DNA of 64,000 nt from Saprospiraceae bacterium. Lineage in GTDB: Bacteria > Bacteroidota > Bacteroidia > Chitinophagales > Saprospiraceae. Of the stretch, positions 1 to 9,137 are shown in pieces. The DNA is taken from NCBI GenBank assembly GCA_016706365.1, contig JADJJU010000002.1:310001-374000 (forward strand). Reading direction: 5' to 3'. The notes below the pieces were generated by a model. It worked only from the letters and a program-made list of their open reading frames with translations. It was not told where the DNA came from and did no database searches. Within the stretch, counting starts at the first letter, position 1. Every line of letters starts with the position of its first letter. The position numbers were made by a program, and so were the translations under genes.

Positions 1-269
1 CGGAATTTACTTAATAATTTGTTTTAAAACTCTATAATTGCATGGATACCAGTTCCTTGAAAATATAATTTTTTATTCATATCTTGGAATGACCCGGAAG
101 TTCTTTTAATAGTGCGAGGTATTATAGATAATAATTAATAATAATTCTTTACCTGCTGAAATCAATGATATTACGTACCTTTCTGTCAAATACATATATT
201 ATAAAAATCTTATTATAAAACAGTATTGTTGCACAGTCCATCATCATCTGTTTTGTCAATAGTCATAAA

Positions 270-3200
270 ATGTTGTCTATGAAATACATTTATGTATTGT
301 TCTTTTTTCTGATTTTATTTGTTGGTGTAAATGCCAGTGCTAAGGCTGTAGATGTGCCTACAAGAGAAGAGATCAATAAAACTTCCACAAGTGCCTGTGC
401 CGTTTGCAACAGAATCTCCGATTCTCTGGCACTGCTGAGCCTATATCAATTCACCAATGGACCTGAGTGGGTAATACCATGGAATCTGGAAGAACCTATG
501 AACAACTGGCATGGTGTAGTAATAAGTACCGAAGGCTGCGTCGGAGTATTAAATCTGGTTAATAATGGGTTGGTAGGATTGGTGCCTGATTTGAATTTGC
601 CGGAACTTATTTTTCTGGATCTTAGTAGTAACGGTTTAGTAGGTGGAATTCCCAATTTTAGCCACCTCGAAATCGTGCAAACTATTAATCTAAACAATAA
701 TAATTTCACAGGATTCATTCCGGAATTCAATTTGTTAACTTTGAATAATCTGGATTTATCTGACAACCTTCTTATCGGCAGCGTACCATCATTCCATAAC
801 GTACCGAGCCTGGAGCGATTGAATTTAGGAGGAAATATGCTTTCCGGAAATTTACCACTACTGAATGGAAACTCACAACTTGAATCACTAGTTTTGTCTA
901 ATAATAACTTTGGGGGAAACCTCCCAAATTATTCATTTCTAAATTTGAAGTTATTGGATGTCAGTCAGAATAATATCTTTGGTACGATTCCTGATCTTGA
1001 CAACATTCCAAATCTGGAAGTTCTGAACCTGAGCAATAATAATTTCTTGGGCAACATTCCAAATTTCCCTTCTTTTACAAAGCTAACTACTTTATTAGCA
1101 AACGATAATAATCTTTTTGGACCCATTCCCGATTTTCAATACATGCCAGCATTGAAAGAAAGGCTTTGGCTTCAAAACAACAGATTTACAGGAACAGCAC
1201 CCAATTTTTCAAATATTTTTCAGCTGGAAGACCTTAATCTGAATAACAATCTTCTGGATTCTGTACCCCGATTCACATTTTTACCAAATCTTAGGACTTT
1301 AAGAGTTGCCAATAACAGCCTGACATTTGATGACTTACTCCATAATGTGGGACTCCCCTCATTTGCTTATGAATATGCTCCACAAACCAATATATTTCCG
1401 GATGATGTAGTTTCAATTGATTTGGGAGACGATTATGTTATTTCACTTCCTTTTGACAGGGGTCTCACAAATAATAACCATATCTGGATTCATGATGATG
1501 TTATTGTTCAGGAATCTACGGTCCCCAATTTTTCTATAATCAATGCAACCCTTGCTGACAAGGGAACTTATTATGCTGTTGTATCAAACTTTGCACTACC
1601 CGCCCTGGAAATAGTAAGTGGAAGAACCACTATCAGAATAAATGGAACATCCTTCAATGATCTGTGTGAATTTGCAACAGATCTGACAGATTCATCTGAA
1701 ATCTGTAATGAGTTTTTCTTCTTTGATGTAGAACCTGATGCTACCGGCTCCACTTGTGGATTCACTCCCGACAATATATGGTTCAGTTTTGTAGCACAGG
1801 GACCAAGTGTTCTGGTTTTTCTAAGTAATCCTACAGATCCGGGTATGCGGATAGCATTGTACGATTTTGGAAATGCACCCTGTCAGGATGCGGATGGCGT
1901 CGAACTCGAATGTGGAAGTCAAATTGAGTACTCTGCACTGGTCACCGGAAGAGAATATTATCTGGCTATATATAGTAATGGAGATTTCAGTCAGACTTTT
2001 TCACTATGCCTGGTTAACTCCGCTTCACAGACACCCCCCTTGAATGATATTGCCTGTAATGCAGCTCCAATAGTCCCGACAAGATGTCAGGGAGGCAATA
2101 CTGTCTTTGCCACCCAGGATCTAATTGGCCCGGGATGTGACGCATATTCTACAAATTCAGTTTGGTTTAAAACACGGCTATCTTCCGGGATGGATAAATT
2201 GAGAATAGATCTGACAATCAACACTATTTTCAATGATATTTCTTTGATGGTTGGCACATTTGAAAATGGCTGTAGCGGACCGTTCACTCCGGTAGATGGA
2301 GGTATTTTTTGTGAAAGACCGCGAATTTTTGAAATTTCAGATCTTGAAGCTGAAAAGGACTATTACATTAAACTTGGAACATCAGATCTGGGGGCAGGAA
2401 GCTTCTTAATGTGCCTGGAAGAATTGGGCAGGCTGGTTGTATGTGGTATCAATGATGATTGCAATGATAGCTCTGATAACGGGCCCATAGATATTCCTGT
2501 ATTTACTAATGGCGGTGTTAGCTGTTATGCAGGATGCAATACCGCGGCCGGACCGGGCTATAATCAGAATGATAATTCCTGTTACTCATTCTACAATCCA
2601 ACAGTCTGGTACACTTTTACAACGGATGATAAAGCCGACTTTCTGTCTGTCGACATCAATAGTGGTGCCCTGGTACGTCCATACTTTGCATTATATGAAA
2701 CAGATGATTGTCTAAATTATACAAATGTAGTTTGCAAACTGGAAGGGAATGGGATCGTGACTTTAAACAGTCATCCAATAAAGGCAAATACAACTTATCA
2801 TTTGGCTATTTCAGATTTCTATGGTTTGGAAGGAGACTTTTTATTTTGTCTTTCTACATATGAAAATACCAGTATCTGTAACGTAGATAATAGCCTGGAA
2901 GCCACTGCAACTTCCATGGGATCTCCATTGGAAGGTCCTTATCAATCTGGAGAAGAAGTTACTTTTTGTTACAAAATCAATACATGGCAATTTATATCCT
3001 GTAACTGGTTGCAGGGAATAGTACCTTCCTTCGGGCCATGTTGGGATCCTTCATCATTCGATGATGATGGTGAACCATTAATAATAAATAAATTCCTGGT
3101 ACCTAATACAGTCGGAACATGGAAGTGGATCCCTTCTAATGTTGCACAATACAATGCATTCAATCCTTCCCAGGGGTACAATATTGGACAATTCCTTGGT

Positions 3201-4829
3201 GCGGGTTGGTACTTCATCAATGAGCTCACGGATCCGGTTCCTGATATGAATGACCCCAATACAAGCCTTGGAGATGGATTCCGCTGTGCTTTAGATAATC
3301 CCAACTGGGAGATTTGCTTCACCTTAAAAGCAACAGCAGAACCTGATTGTAGCAATATTTCAAACTGCAATATTTCTGTTAAAACATTTACCGATGGTGA
3401 GGTTGGGATACGTTCAAGAGCTGCTTGTCTTTCAGATGTAGCAACGTACTATAATAGTTCTTTGCAGTGCTGTAACAATCCTGATGCAGATTCTATACCC
3501 AATTATATCGTATGTAGTGGCGGGACTCTGACTGTACCTTTATTTTCCAGCGATACAGCCGCGACTTTCAATGTGCTTGTTAACATACATCCGGACATTG
3601 TAGGAGCTATCCCAGGTAATTTCGTGGATACATTGACACAGGTTCTCATCAATAATTCCACTGAGATTGTTACACTGGACTACACCGCCATTCCTGAATC
3701 AAGGGGTTGTCTGGGTGATCCTCTTAACTTCACAGTCTCTGTTTATCCCACACCTGTTATCAATGCCCAATTTGATGAAACCATTTGTAAAGGAGATAGC
3801 ATTGAGTTGACTTATATTTTGGAAGGAGAAGGACCATTTACGATCGAATATAATGCCAATGGAGAGCCCCAGGCTGAAATTATATCTGATACTACAAGAA
3901 TTACTTTAAAAGTCTCACCCGATAGCTCTACCACCTATTCCGTCACTAAAGTAACGGGCAGCCAGGGTTGTTTTGCTAATGTGAGTGAAGATATTTTTCT
4001 GGAGGTACGACCGACAACAGAAATTATGCTTACACCTGTAATTTGCGAAGGTGAAAGCTATATTTATGAAAATGATACATTAAGGGTGACAGGTGTATAT
4101 CCTTATGTTTATCCGAATGCAAATAATTTCTTATGTGACTCTACTATCATTATAGATCTGACAGTTGGGCTCAATTATCGGGACACACTAGTTGAAAGGA
4201 TTTGCGAAGGATCCTTCTTTACTGTGGGCAATAATAACTATGATAAAACAGGAACTTATGTAGCAGTTCTGCAATCCATATTAGGATGTGATAGCATCGT
4301 CGTCCTAAATTTGACAGTGAATGATTCCATCAGGGTCAAAGATCAATTGATCATAAATGATAACGGTACCAGTAATGGCATTATCAGCATAAATGTTGAG
4401 GGTGGAAGACCACCCTATTCCTACCTCTGGAATAATGATGAGACTACTCCATTGATTCAGAATCTGCCATTTGGAAATTATACACTAACCGTAACAGATA
4501 TAGATAGTTGCCAGAGCGTATTTACCTTTGAAGTGAAAGATCTGACAAACTCTGTTCAAAATATTTTGAGCGGAATTAAAGCTGAAATAAGTCCGGTTCC
4601 CTCAAAAACCGGGGAAACAATCTTCCTTAATGTAGACTCCGATATTTCCTCCAATCTTCAAATTGACATTGGAACCACAGCCGGAACTCCGGTCTATCAT
4701 GCTAAATGGCGTGTAAGTCCCGGTAATCAAAGGCTTTCATTACCCGGTTTGTCGGCACCTGGAATGTATTGGCTGAAACTGATGAAAGAAGACAGCAGTT
4801 TTGTTTTTTTAAAAATATTGGTGTATTGA
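270..4829 (+). CDS. Large secreted leucine-rich-repeat protein with T9SS C-terminal signal
   Basis: A 1519-residue surface or secreted protein. An N-terminal signal peptide (hydrophobic stretch after MKYIYV, ending near NASAKA) is followed at about residues 60-370 by plant-type leucine-rich repeats with the recurring core LxLSxNxLxGxIPxF. An Ig-like segment follows at about 375-455 (it contains the typical DKGTYYAVV). Then come three cysteine-containing beta-sandwich repeats of pre-peptidase C-terminal type (about 460-870, each with a VWF/IWFSF core and a YYLAI strand), a long middle region, one SprB-like repeat near 1360-1430 (GGRPPYSYLWN, GNYTLTVTD) and a C-terminal type-A T9SS sorting domain ending in a hydrophobic strand. 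ATG 270 or ATG 279 could be the start; 279 gives the more usual MKY start. Binding to a polysaccharide or protein is an inference from the LRR and beta-sandwich content. The substrate is unknown. Confidence 0.85.
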   Translation: MLSMKYIYVLFFFLILFVGVNASAKAVDVPTREEINKTSTSACAVCNRISDSLALLSLYQFTNGPEWVIPWNLEEPMNNWHGVVISTEGCVGVLNLVNNGLVGLVPDLNLPELIFLDLSSNGLVGGIPNFSHLEIVQTINLNNNNFTGFIPEFNLLTLNNLDLSDNLLIGSVPSFHNVPSLERLNLGGNMLSGNLPLLNGNSQLESLVLSNNNFGGNLPNYSFLNLKLLDVSQNNIFGTIPDLDNIPNLEVLNLSNNNFLGNIPNFPSFTKLTTLLANDNNLFGPIPDFQYMPALKERLWLQNNRFTGTAPNFSNIFQLEDLNLNNNLLDSVPRFTFLPNLRTLRVANNSLTFDDLLHNVGLPSFAYEYAPQTNIFPDDVVSIDLGDDYVISLPFDRGLTNNNHIWIHDDVIVQESTVPNFSIINATLADKGTYYAVVSNFALPALEIVSGRTTIRINGTSFNDLCEFATDLTDSSEICNEFFFFDVEPDATGSTCGFTPDNIWFSFVAQGPSVLVFLSNPTDPGMRIALYDFGNAPCQDADGVELECGSQIEYSALVTGREYYLAIYSNGDFSQTFSLCLVNSASQTPPLNDIACNAAPIVPTRCQGGNTVFATQDLIGPGCDAYSTNSVWFKTRLSSGMDKLRIDLTINTIFNDISLMVGTFENGCSGPFTPVDGGIFCERPRIFEISDLEAEKDYYIKLGTSDLGAGSFLMCLEELGRLVVCGINDDCNDSSDNGPIDIPVFTNGGVSCYAGCNTAAGPGYNQNDNSCYSFYNPTVWYTFTTDDKADFLSVDINSGALVRPYFALYETDDCLNYTNVVCKLEGNGIVTLNSHPIKANTTYHLAISDFYGLEGDFLFCLSTYENTSICNVDNSLEATATSMGSPLEGPYQSGEEVTFCYKINTWQFISCNWLQGIVPSFGPCWDPSSFDDDGEPLIINKFLVPNTVGTWKWIPSNVAQYNAFNPSQGYNIGQFLGAGWYFINELTDPVPDMNDPNTSLGDGFRCALDNPNWEICFTLKATAEPDCSNISNCNISVKTFTDGEVGIRSRAACLSDVATYYNSSLQCCNNPDADSIPNYIVCSGGTLTVPLFSSDTAATFNVLVNIHPDIVGAIPGNFVDTLTQVLINNSTEIVTLDYTAIPESRGCLGDPLNFTVSVYPTPVINAQFDETICKGDSIELTYILEGEGPFTIEYNANGEPQAEIISDTTRITLKVSPDSSTTYSVTKVTGSQGCFANVSEDIFLEVRPTTEIMLTPVICEGESYIYENDTLRVTGVYPYVYPNANNFLCDSTIIIDLTVGLNYRDTLVERICEGSFFTVGNNNYDKTGTYVAVLQSILGCDSIVVLNLTVNDSIRVKDQLIINDNGTSNGIISINVEGGRPPYSYLWNNDETTPLIQNLPFGNYTLTVTDIDSCQSVFTFEVKDLTNSVQNILSGIKAEISPVPSKTGETIFLNVDSDISSNLQIDIGTTAGTPVYHAKWRVSPGNQRLSLPGLSAPGMYWLKLMKEDSSFVFLKILVY

Positions 4830-4881
4830 ATTTTGTTGCTTGATGCTAAATCTCATATCCTTGCCCAAAATGATGCTCTTA

Positions 4882-5679
4882 ATGAAACGATTGTTAATTA
4901 CTTTGTTTGTATTCACCGGCATACTTGCATGCGGTCCTGAAACTGAAGAAGCACCTATTGTCGATGAGAATATTCCGGTTATTGAAATGGCAAGTTCTTC
5001 CTACAAAACCGGTCCATGTGATGGTGAAAATCAACCCTGCTTTGAAATCAGCTTTAATCTTCCCGAATTGAAAGGCGGTTCAACAGAAAATATTCTACAT
5101 TTCAATGCAACTGTGGATTCTCTGGCAGTGCTGTCCCTTCGTGACTTTACAGTGGATGCACCCGAGAGTGCAGGTAAGGAAGAATTGATAGATCTGTTGT
5201 TTACAGAGTACAATACTTTTTCGGAAGGAGTAGATGATAGTAGCGGTTTTATGACATGGGCCATAGAAATAAAAGCTGATATAGTTTATCAGAGCAAAGA
5301 TTTGCTGAGCTTTTCTTTTGAAAATTATTCCTTTACAGGAGGAGCTCATCCCAATACATTTATAATGTATTACAACTACAGTTTTGCAGAAAATAAACTG
5401 CTCAGGCTCGAAGACATTGTAACTGACACATTAGCACTGACAAAGGTCGCTGAAAGTATATTCAGAACACAAAACCAGATTGCTGAAGGTCAGGATCTAT
5501 CAGAAAAGGGATTTTGGTTTGATGAAGGGTTCAAACTAAATCAAAACTTTGTCTGGACAGGTAATCATATAATTTTCCGCTATAATCCTTATGAAATAGG
5601 ACCTTATGCTATGGGAGCACATGAAGTAAAAATTCCGGTAGAAGCGGTTAAACATATATTAATCACGAAAGAAGAATGA
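4882..5679 (+). CDS. Lipoprotein with DUF3298/DUF4163-like (RsiV-type) domain
   Basis: About 265 residues. I choose ATG 4882 (MKRLLITLFVFTG) because it gives a clean lipoprotein signal with lipobox GILAC; an in-frame ATG at 4840 would add an unlikely leader. The mature part carries the features of the DUF4163/DUF3298 pair found in RsiV-like proteins: an aromatic-rich beta segment, then SFTGGAHPN (the GGAHP motif) followed by a tyrosine-rich strand, LLRLEDI, and a C-terminal YNPYEIGPYAMG motif. In Bacillus RsiV this fold binds lysozyme, but many Bacteroidota lipoproteins carry it without a known ligand, so the function here is open. It starts 10 bp after the LRR gene's stop in its longest form and 52 bp after it with the chosen start, so the two may be co-transcribed. 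The downstream gene is convergent. Confidence 0.8.
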   Translation: MKRLLITLFVFTGILACGPETEEAPIVDENIPVIEMASSSYKTGPCDGENQPCFEISFNLPELKGGSTENILHFNATVDSLAVLSLRDFTVDAPESAGKEELIDLLFTEYNTFSEGVDDSSGFMTWAIEIKADIVYQSKDLLSFSFENYSFTGGAHPNTFIMYYNYSFAENKLLRLEDIVTDTLALTKVAESIFRTQNQIAEGQDLSEKGFWFDEGFKLNQNFVWTGNHIIFRYNPYEIGPYAMGAHEVKIPVEAVKHILITKEE

Positions 5680-5691
5680 TATTCAGCCTAT

Positions 5692-8219
5692 TTATTCCGG
5701 TTCAAATCCAAGGATAATGTTGAATGCTCCGTAATTCTTTAATGTGTTTGCAGTACCTGCAGGTAATAACTTGTCAAACCCTACTCCGTAATCAAATCCA
5801 AGCGTACCAAACATTGGTAAGAATACTCTTACACCTACTCCTGCTGATCTTTTAAGATCAAATGGATTAAAATTACTCAATCCTTTGAATGCATTTATCC
5901 CCTGAGCAAATGTAAGGACGTAAATAGATGAATTCGGATTCAATGTGATCGGATATCTGAGTTCCAGGGTATATTTGTTGAATATAGTAGCCCCTCCCAC
6001 ATCATTCGCTGCAATATCAGTAACTGCATATCCTCTGGAAGAAATGATTTCAAATCCTGTAATGGACTGGAATTGATTTGTCAAACCATCACCACCCACT
6101 CTATATCTTTCAAAAGGTACAGTTCCCAGATTGGAGTTGTAATTACCCAATATACCCAGCTTTGCTGTGGCACGGAATACTAATTTGTCCACTATTGTTT
6201 TATACCAATCCGCCTCAATTCTCCATTTATGATATTCAAGGAATCTGTATCTGGCTGCAGGGTCAATTTCTGAATAATCCTTTTCAGGCCCAAATAATGA
6301 GTATGGAAGGGTAAACTGACCTGAGATAGAAAATTTAGAACCTTCTCTTGGGAAAATCGGATCTGCAATTGTAGTCCGTGCTAAAGTAACGTTCAGATTG
6401 AAATTGTTAAAAGAACCTTCTCTAATTCGCTCTCCTCTGTCTGTGAAAAACTCTTCAAAATTAGAAACTCGCAAGTTTTGCAGATTCAATACAGCATTGA
6501 TGACAAAGTTGTCATCCGGCCAGTTGAGTCTGGTTCCCAGTCCCAAATTCACACCTCCCTGAGCAAAAAATCCATAGAATTGAGAAGTGGGATCAAAACT
6601 GGAGCTTACTTTATTATAGTATCCTGCAACAGTAAAGGATGTTGGCTTTTTACCACCCAACCAAGGCTCTGTAAAGGACATGTTGTACGCCTGAAAGAAT
6701 CGCCCATTGGATTGAATTCTCAAAGAAAGTCTCTGTCCATCTCCTTGCGGCAAAGGATTCCAGGACTCCTTTTTAGCTATATTCTTTAGAGAAAAATTAT
6801 TGAAAGTCACGCCCAGCGTACCAATAACTCCACTAAACTGGCTGTAACCAGCTGATAGCTCAAGTTGATCAGATGGCTTTTCTTCCAATGTATATTCGAT
6901 ATCAACTGTACCCCTCTGGAAATTAACGGGAGTATTGATACCTAAATTTTCAGGATTAAAATAGCCTAGTGCTACTATTTGTCTTTGAGAACGAATTATA
7001 TCAGACCGGGAAAACTTCTGACCGGGGAGCGTACGCAATTCTCTGCGGATTACATGTTCATTCGTTCTGTCATTTCCTTTGATGATCACTTTGTCAATCG
7101 TAGCCTGAGGGCCTTCGAAGATTCTCATTTCTATGTCAATGCTATCACCAATTACGGCAATCTCTGTAGGATCCACATTGAAAAACAAATATCCATCATC
7201 CATATAAAGTGAACTCACATCTCTGCCATCCGGGCTGTAGCTCAGCCTTGTATCAAGTAATTCCTGGTTATAAATATCACCCTTTTCAATTCCCAAAACT
7301 GTAGAGAGCTGTCTGCTTTCGTAAATAGAATTTCCTTTCCATGTAATATTTCTGAAGTAATATCTTTTTCCTTCCTTAATATCCATGTGAATCATGACAT
7401 GGCCTCTTTTATTCCTCCATATAGAATCTTCCATAATCGCAGCATCCCTAAATCCCTGGGTATTATAAAAGGCGATGATGCTTTTTTATCGACATCATAA
7501 TCACTCTTAACCAGTTTTGAAGAAGCCAATAGTTTCGTCTTCCTCTTCGTGTTCTCCATTTTCTTGCGGAGCTTCCTTGCCTTGATATTTTCATTTCCTG
7601 CAAATGTGATATTTGCAACTTTTACCTTTGAATTCCGGTCAATGTCAAATACAAGCTGGACACTATTTGCAACTGCCGGGTCGGGTGATTCTATGACTTT
7701 GGTTTCTACATCAAGGAAACCTTTATCTCTGAAAAATTTATTGATAGCAGCAGTGGCGCTCTGCTTAGTATTTTCAGTAACAATTCCTCCCTTTACAATG
7801 ATTTTATCCAGTAGTGTATTCAGATCAGTATGGTAAGATTTCTTGATTCCTTTGTAAGCATACTTAGTTAGTCTTGGAAGTTCTTTTACTTCAATCTCCA
7901 GAAAAATCACATCACCAGCGATTCTGGATTGAACAATCTGGATATCAGTAAATAATTTCAGTTTCCAGAGTGCTTTGATTGCCTGACTGATATCGGGACC
8001 TGGAATACGCACTTTCTCTCCTACTTTCAAACCCGATATGAGTATAATAGCATTTTCGTCGCTATAAGATGCGCCAACCACTCTGATTCCACCAATTTCA
8101 TAATCTTTTGGCTCCTCATAGTTCATTATAGAAGGATCATTTCCTACCTGAGCCTGGAGAAATAAAGGAGTAAAAAATAAAAAAAGAATGGGAGTGATGT
8201 AAAAAACTAACTTCTTCAT
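5692..8219 (-). CDS. bamA: Outer-membrane protein assembly factor BamA (frameshifted in this sequence)
   Basis: The Omp85-family pore that folds beta-barrel proteins into the outer membrane. The N-terminal piece starts at ATG 8219 (MKKLVFYITP, signal peptide ending LQAQ) and carries POTRA-type repeats (for example VGEKVRIPGPDISQAIKALW). The C-terminal piece carries further POTRA sequence and the 16-strand barrel domain, including GYAVTDIAAND and a terminal aromatic strand. The two lie in different frames. A run of six T at 7482-7487 (A on the coding strand) is one base short: adding one base gives a continuous reading, DKKS followed by IIAFYNTQGFRDAAIMED, exactly what a POTRA domain should read. 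The joined product is about 842 residues, normal for Bacteroidota. BamA is essential, so sequence error is more likely than real loss. uppS lies 85 bp upstream on the same strand, a common arrangement in this phylum. Confidence 0.88.
7482..7487 (-). other. Frameshift site in bamA (homopolymer one base short)
   Basis: Six T on the plus strand (six A on the coding strand). Upstream of this run the BamA frame is the one starting at 8219; downstream it is the frame ending at 5692. A seventh A restores a single uninterrupted frame through the last POTRA domains. Confidence 0.85.
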
Positions 8220-8304
8220 ATGTGTTCTTGAAATATTGTAATAGGGAACGAAATGTGATGTATGCTGTTGCATGGATAAATTTTATTAACAATGATATCC
8301 ATGA

Positions 8305-9042
8305 TTATGAATTTAATTGTTCGCTGATTTTACCAAACCTTCTTTCCCTATTTTGAAAATTGATAATGGCTTCATAGATATGTTCTTTATTAAATTCAGG
8401 CCAAAACACTGGCAAAAATAACAATTCAGCATAAGCGATTTCCCATAAGAGGAAATTGCTGACTCTTGATTCTCCGCTGGTTCTGATCAGCAGTTCAGGG
8501 TCAGGTATTCCATTAGTATTTAGATAAGATGCAAATTTATGCTCATCTAGTTGCTCCGGATCCAACATTCCTTTTTTAACATCTTCTGCAACACGCTTTG
8601 CAGCTTGTGCGATATCCCATCTTCCGCTGTAATTTAATGCCAGGACCAGGTCCATCCGATCATTCTGATCAGTTAAGGCAATGGCTTCCTTTAGTGCTTT
8701 TTTGGTTCCTTCAGGAAGCTTGCTTAAATCCCCAATTGCTTTTAATCTTACTTTGTTTTTATTGAGTGTCGGTATTTCCTGATGTATAGTTTCAATCAAC
8801 AGTGACATCAAAGCATCCACTTCAGTTATTGGACGATTCCAATTTTCAGTAGAGAAAGCATACAAAGTCAAAAACTTGATTCCTAGTTCGGCACAGGCTT
8901 CTGTAGATTCACGTACGGCATTGACACCATGCTGATGTCCAAAAATCCTTGGTTGATTTTGGGTTTTTGCCCATCTGCCATTGCCATCCATAATGATTGC
9001 AATGTGTTTGGGCAGCCTGTTGATATCTATTTTATCTTTCAA
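8305..9042 (-). CDS. uppS: Isoprenyl transferase (undecaprenyl diphosphate synthase)
   Basis: A cis-prenyltransferase of 245 residues that condenses isopentenyl diphosphate with farnesyl diphosphate to make undecaprenyl diphosphate, the lipid carrier for peptidoglycan and surface polysaccharide. Family signatures are visible: HIAIIMDGNGRWA near residue 13-25 with the catalytic Asp19, FLTLYAFSTENWNRP near 70, LNYSGRWDI near 155, and PDPELLIRTSGESRVSNFLLWE near 200. Length and motif order match the family. It sits between ileS and bamA on the minus strand and has its own -7 promoter element at 9076-9083, 34 bp upstream of the ATG, so it probably heads a uppS-bamA transcription unit. Confidence 0.95.
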   Translation of the reverse strand: MKDKIDINRLPKHIAIIMDGNGRWAKTQNQPRIFGHQHGVNAVRESTEACAELGIKFLTLYAFSTENWNRPITEVDALMSLLIETIHQEIPTLNKNKVRLKAIGDLSKLPEGTKKALKEAIALTDQNDRMDLVLALNYSGRWDIAQAAKRVAEDVKKGMLDPEQLDEHKFASYLNTNGIPDPELLIRTSGESRVSNFLLWEIAYAELLFLPVFWPEFNKEHIYEAIINFQNRERRFGKISEQLNS

Positions 9043-9075
9043 TTCTCAAGTTTACTTGCCTGTTCTACCAGGGCG

Positions 9076-9083
9076 CAAAGGTA
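9076..9083 (-). promoter_or_regulatory. Predicted Bacteroidota -7 promoter element for uppS
   Basis: The minus strand reads TACCTTTG, an exact match to TAnnTTTG, 34 bp before the uppS start and inside the ileS-uppS gap. I see no convincing -33 TTTG at the usual spacing. Confidence 0.45.
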
Positions 9084-9137
9084 CATTCTTTAGATTCTAT
9101 TTGAAGAACATAATTTGAACCAATTCAAATACAGCTC

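Noticed and set aside
2969..3370. Antisense 133-codon ORF inside the LRR gene
   Set aside because: It is a frame shadow of a clearly coding strand; no start signal, signal peptide or domain.
7482..7487. Programmed frameshifting or polymerase slippage in bamA and efp
   Set aside because: The runs are only 5-6 bases, with no slippery heptamer plus pseudoknot visible, and neither gene family is known for recoding.
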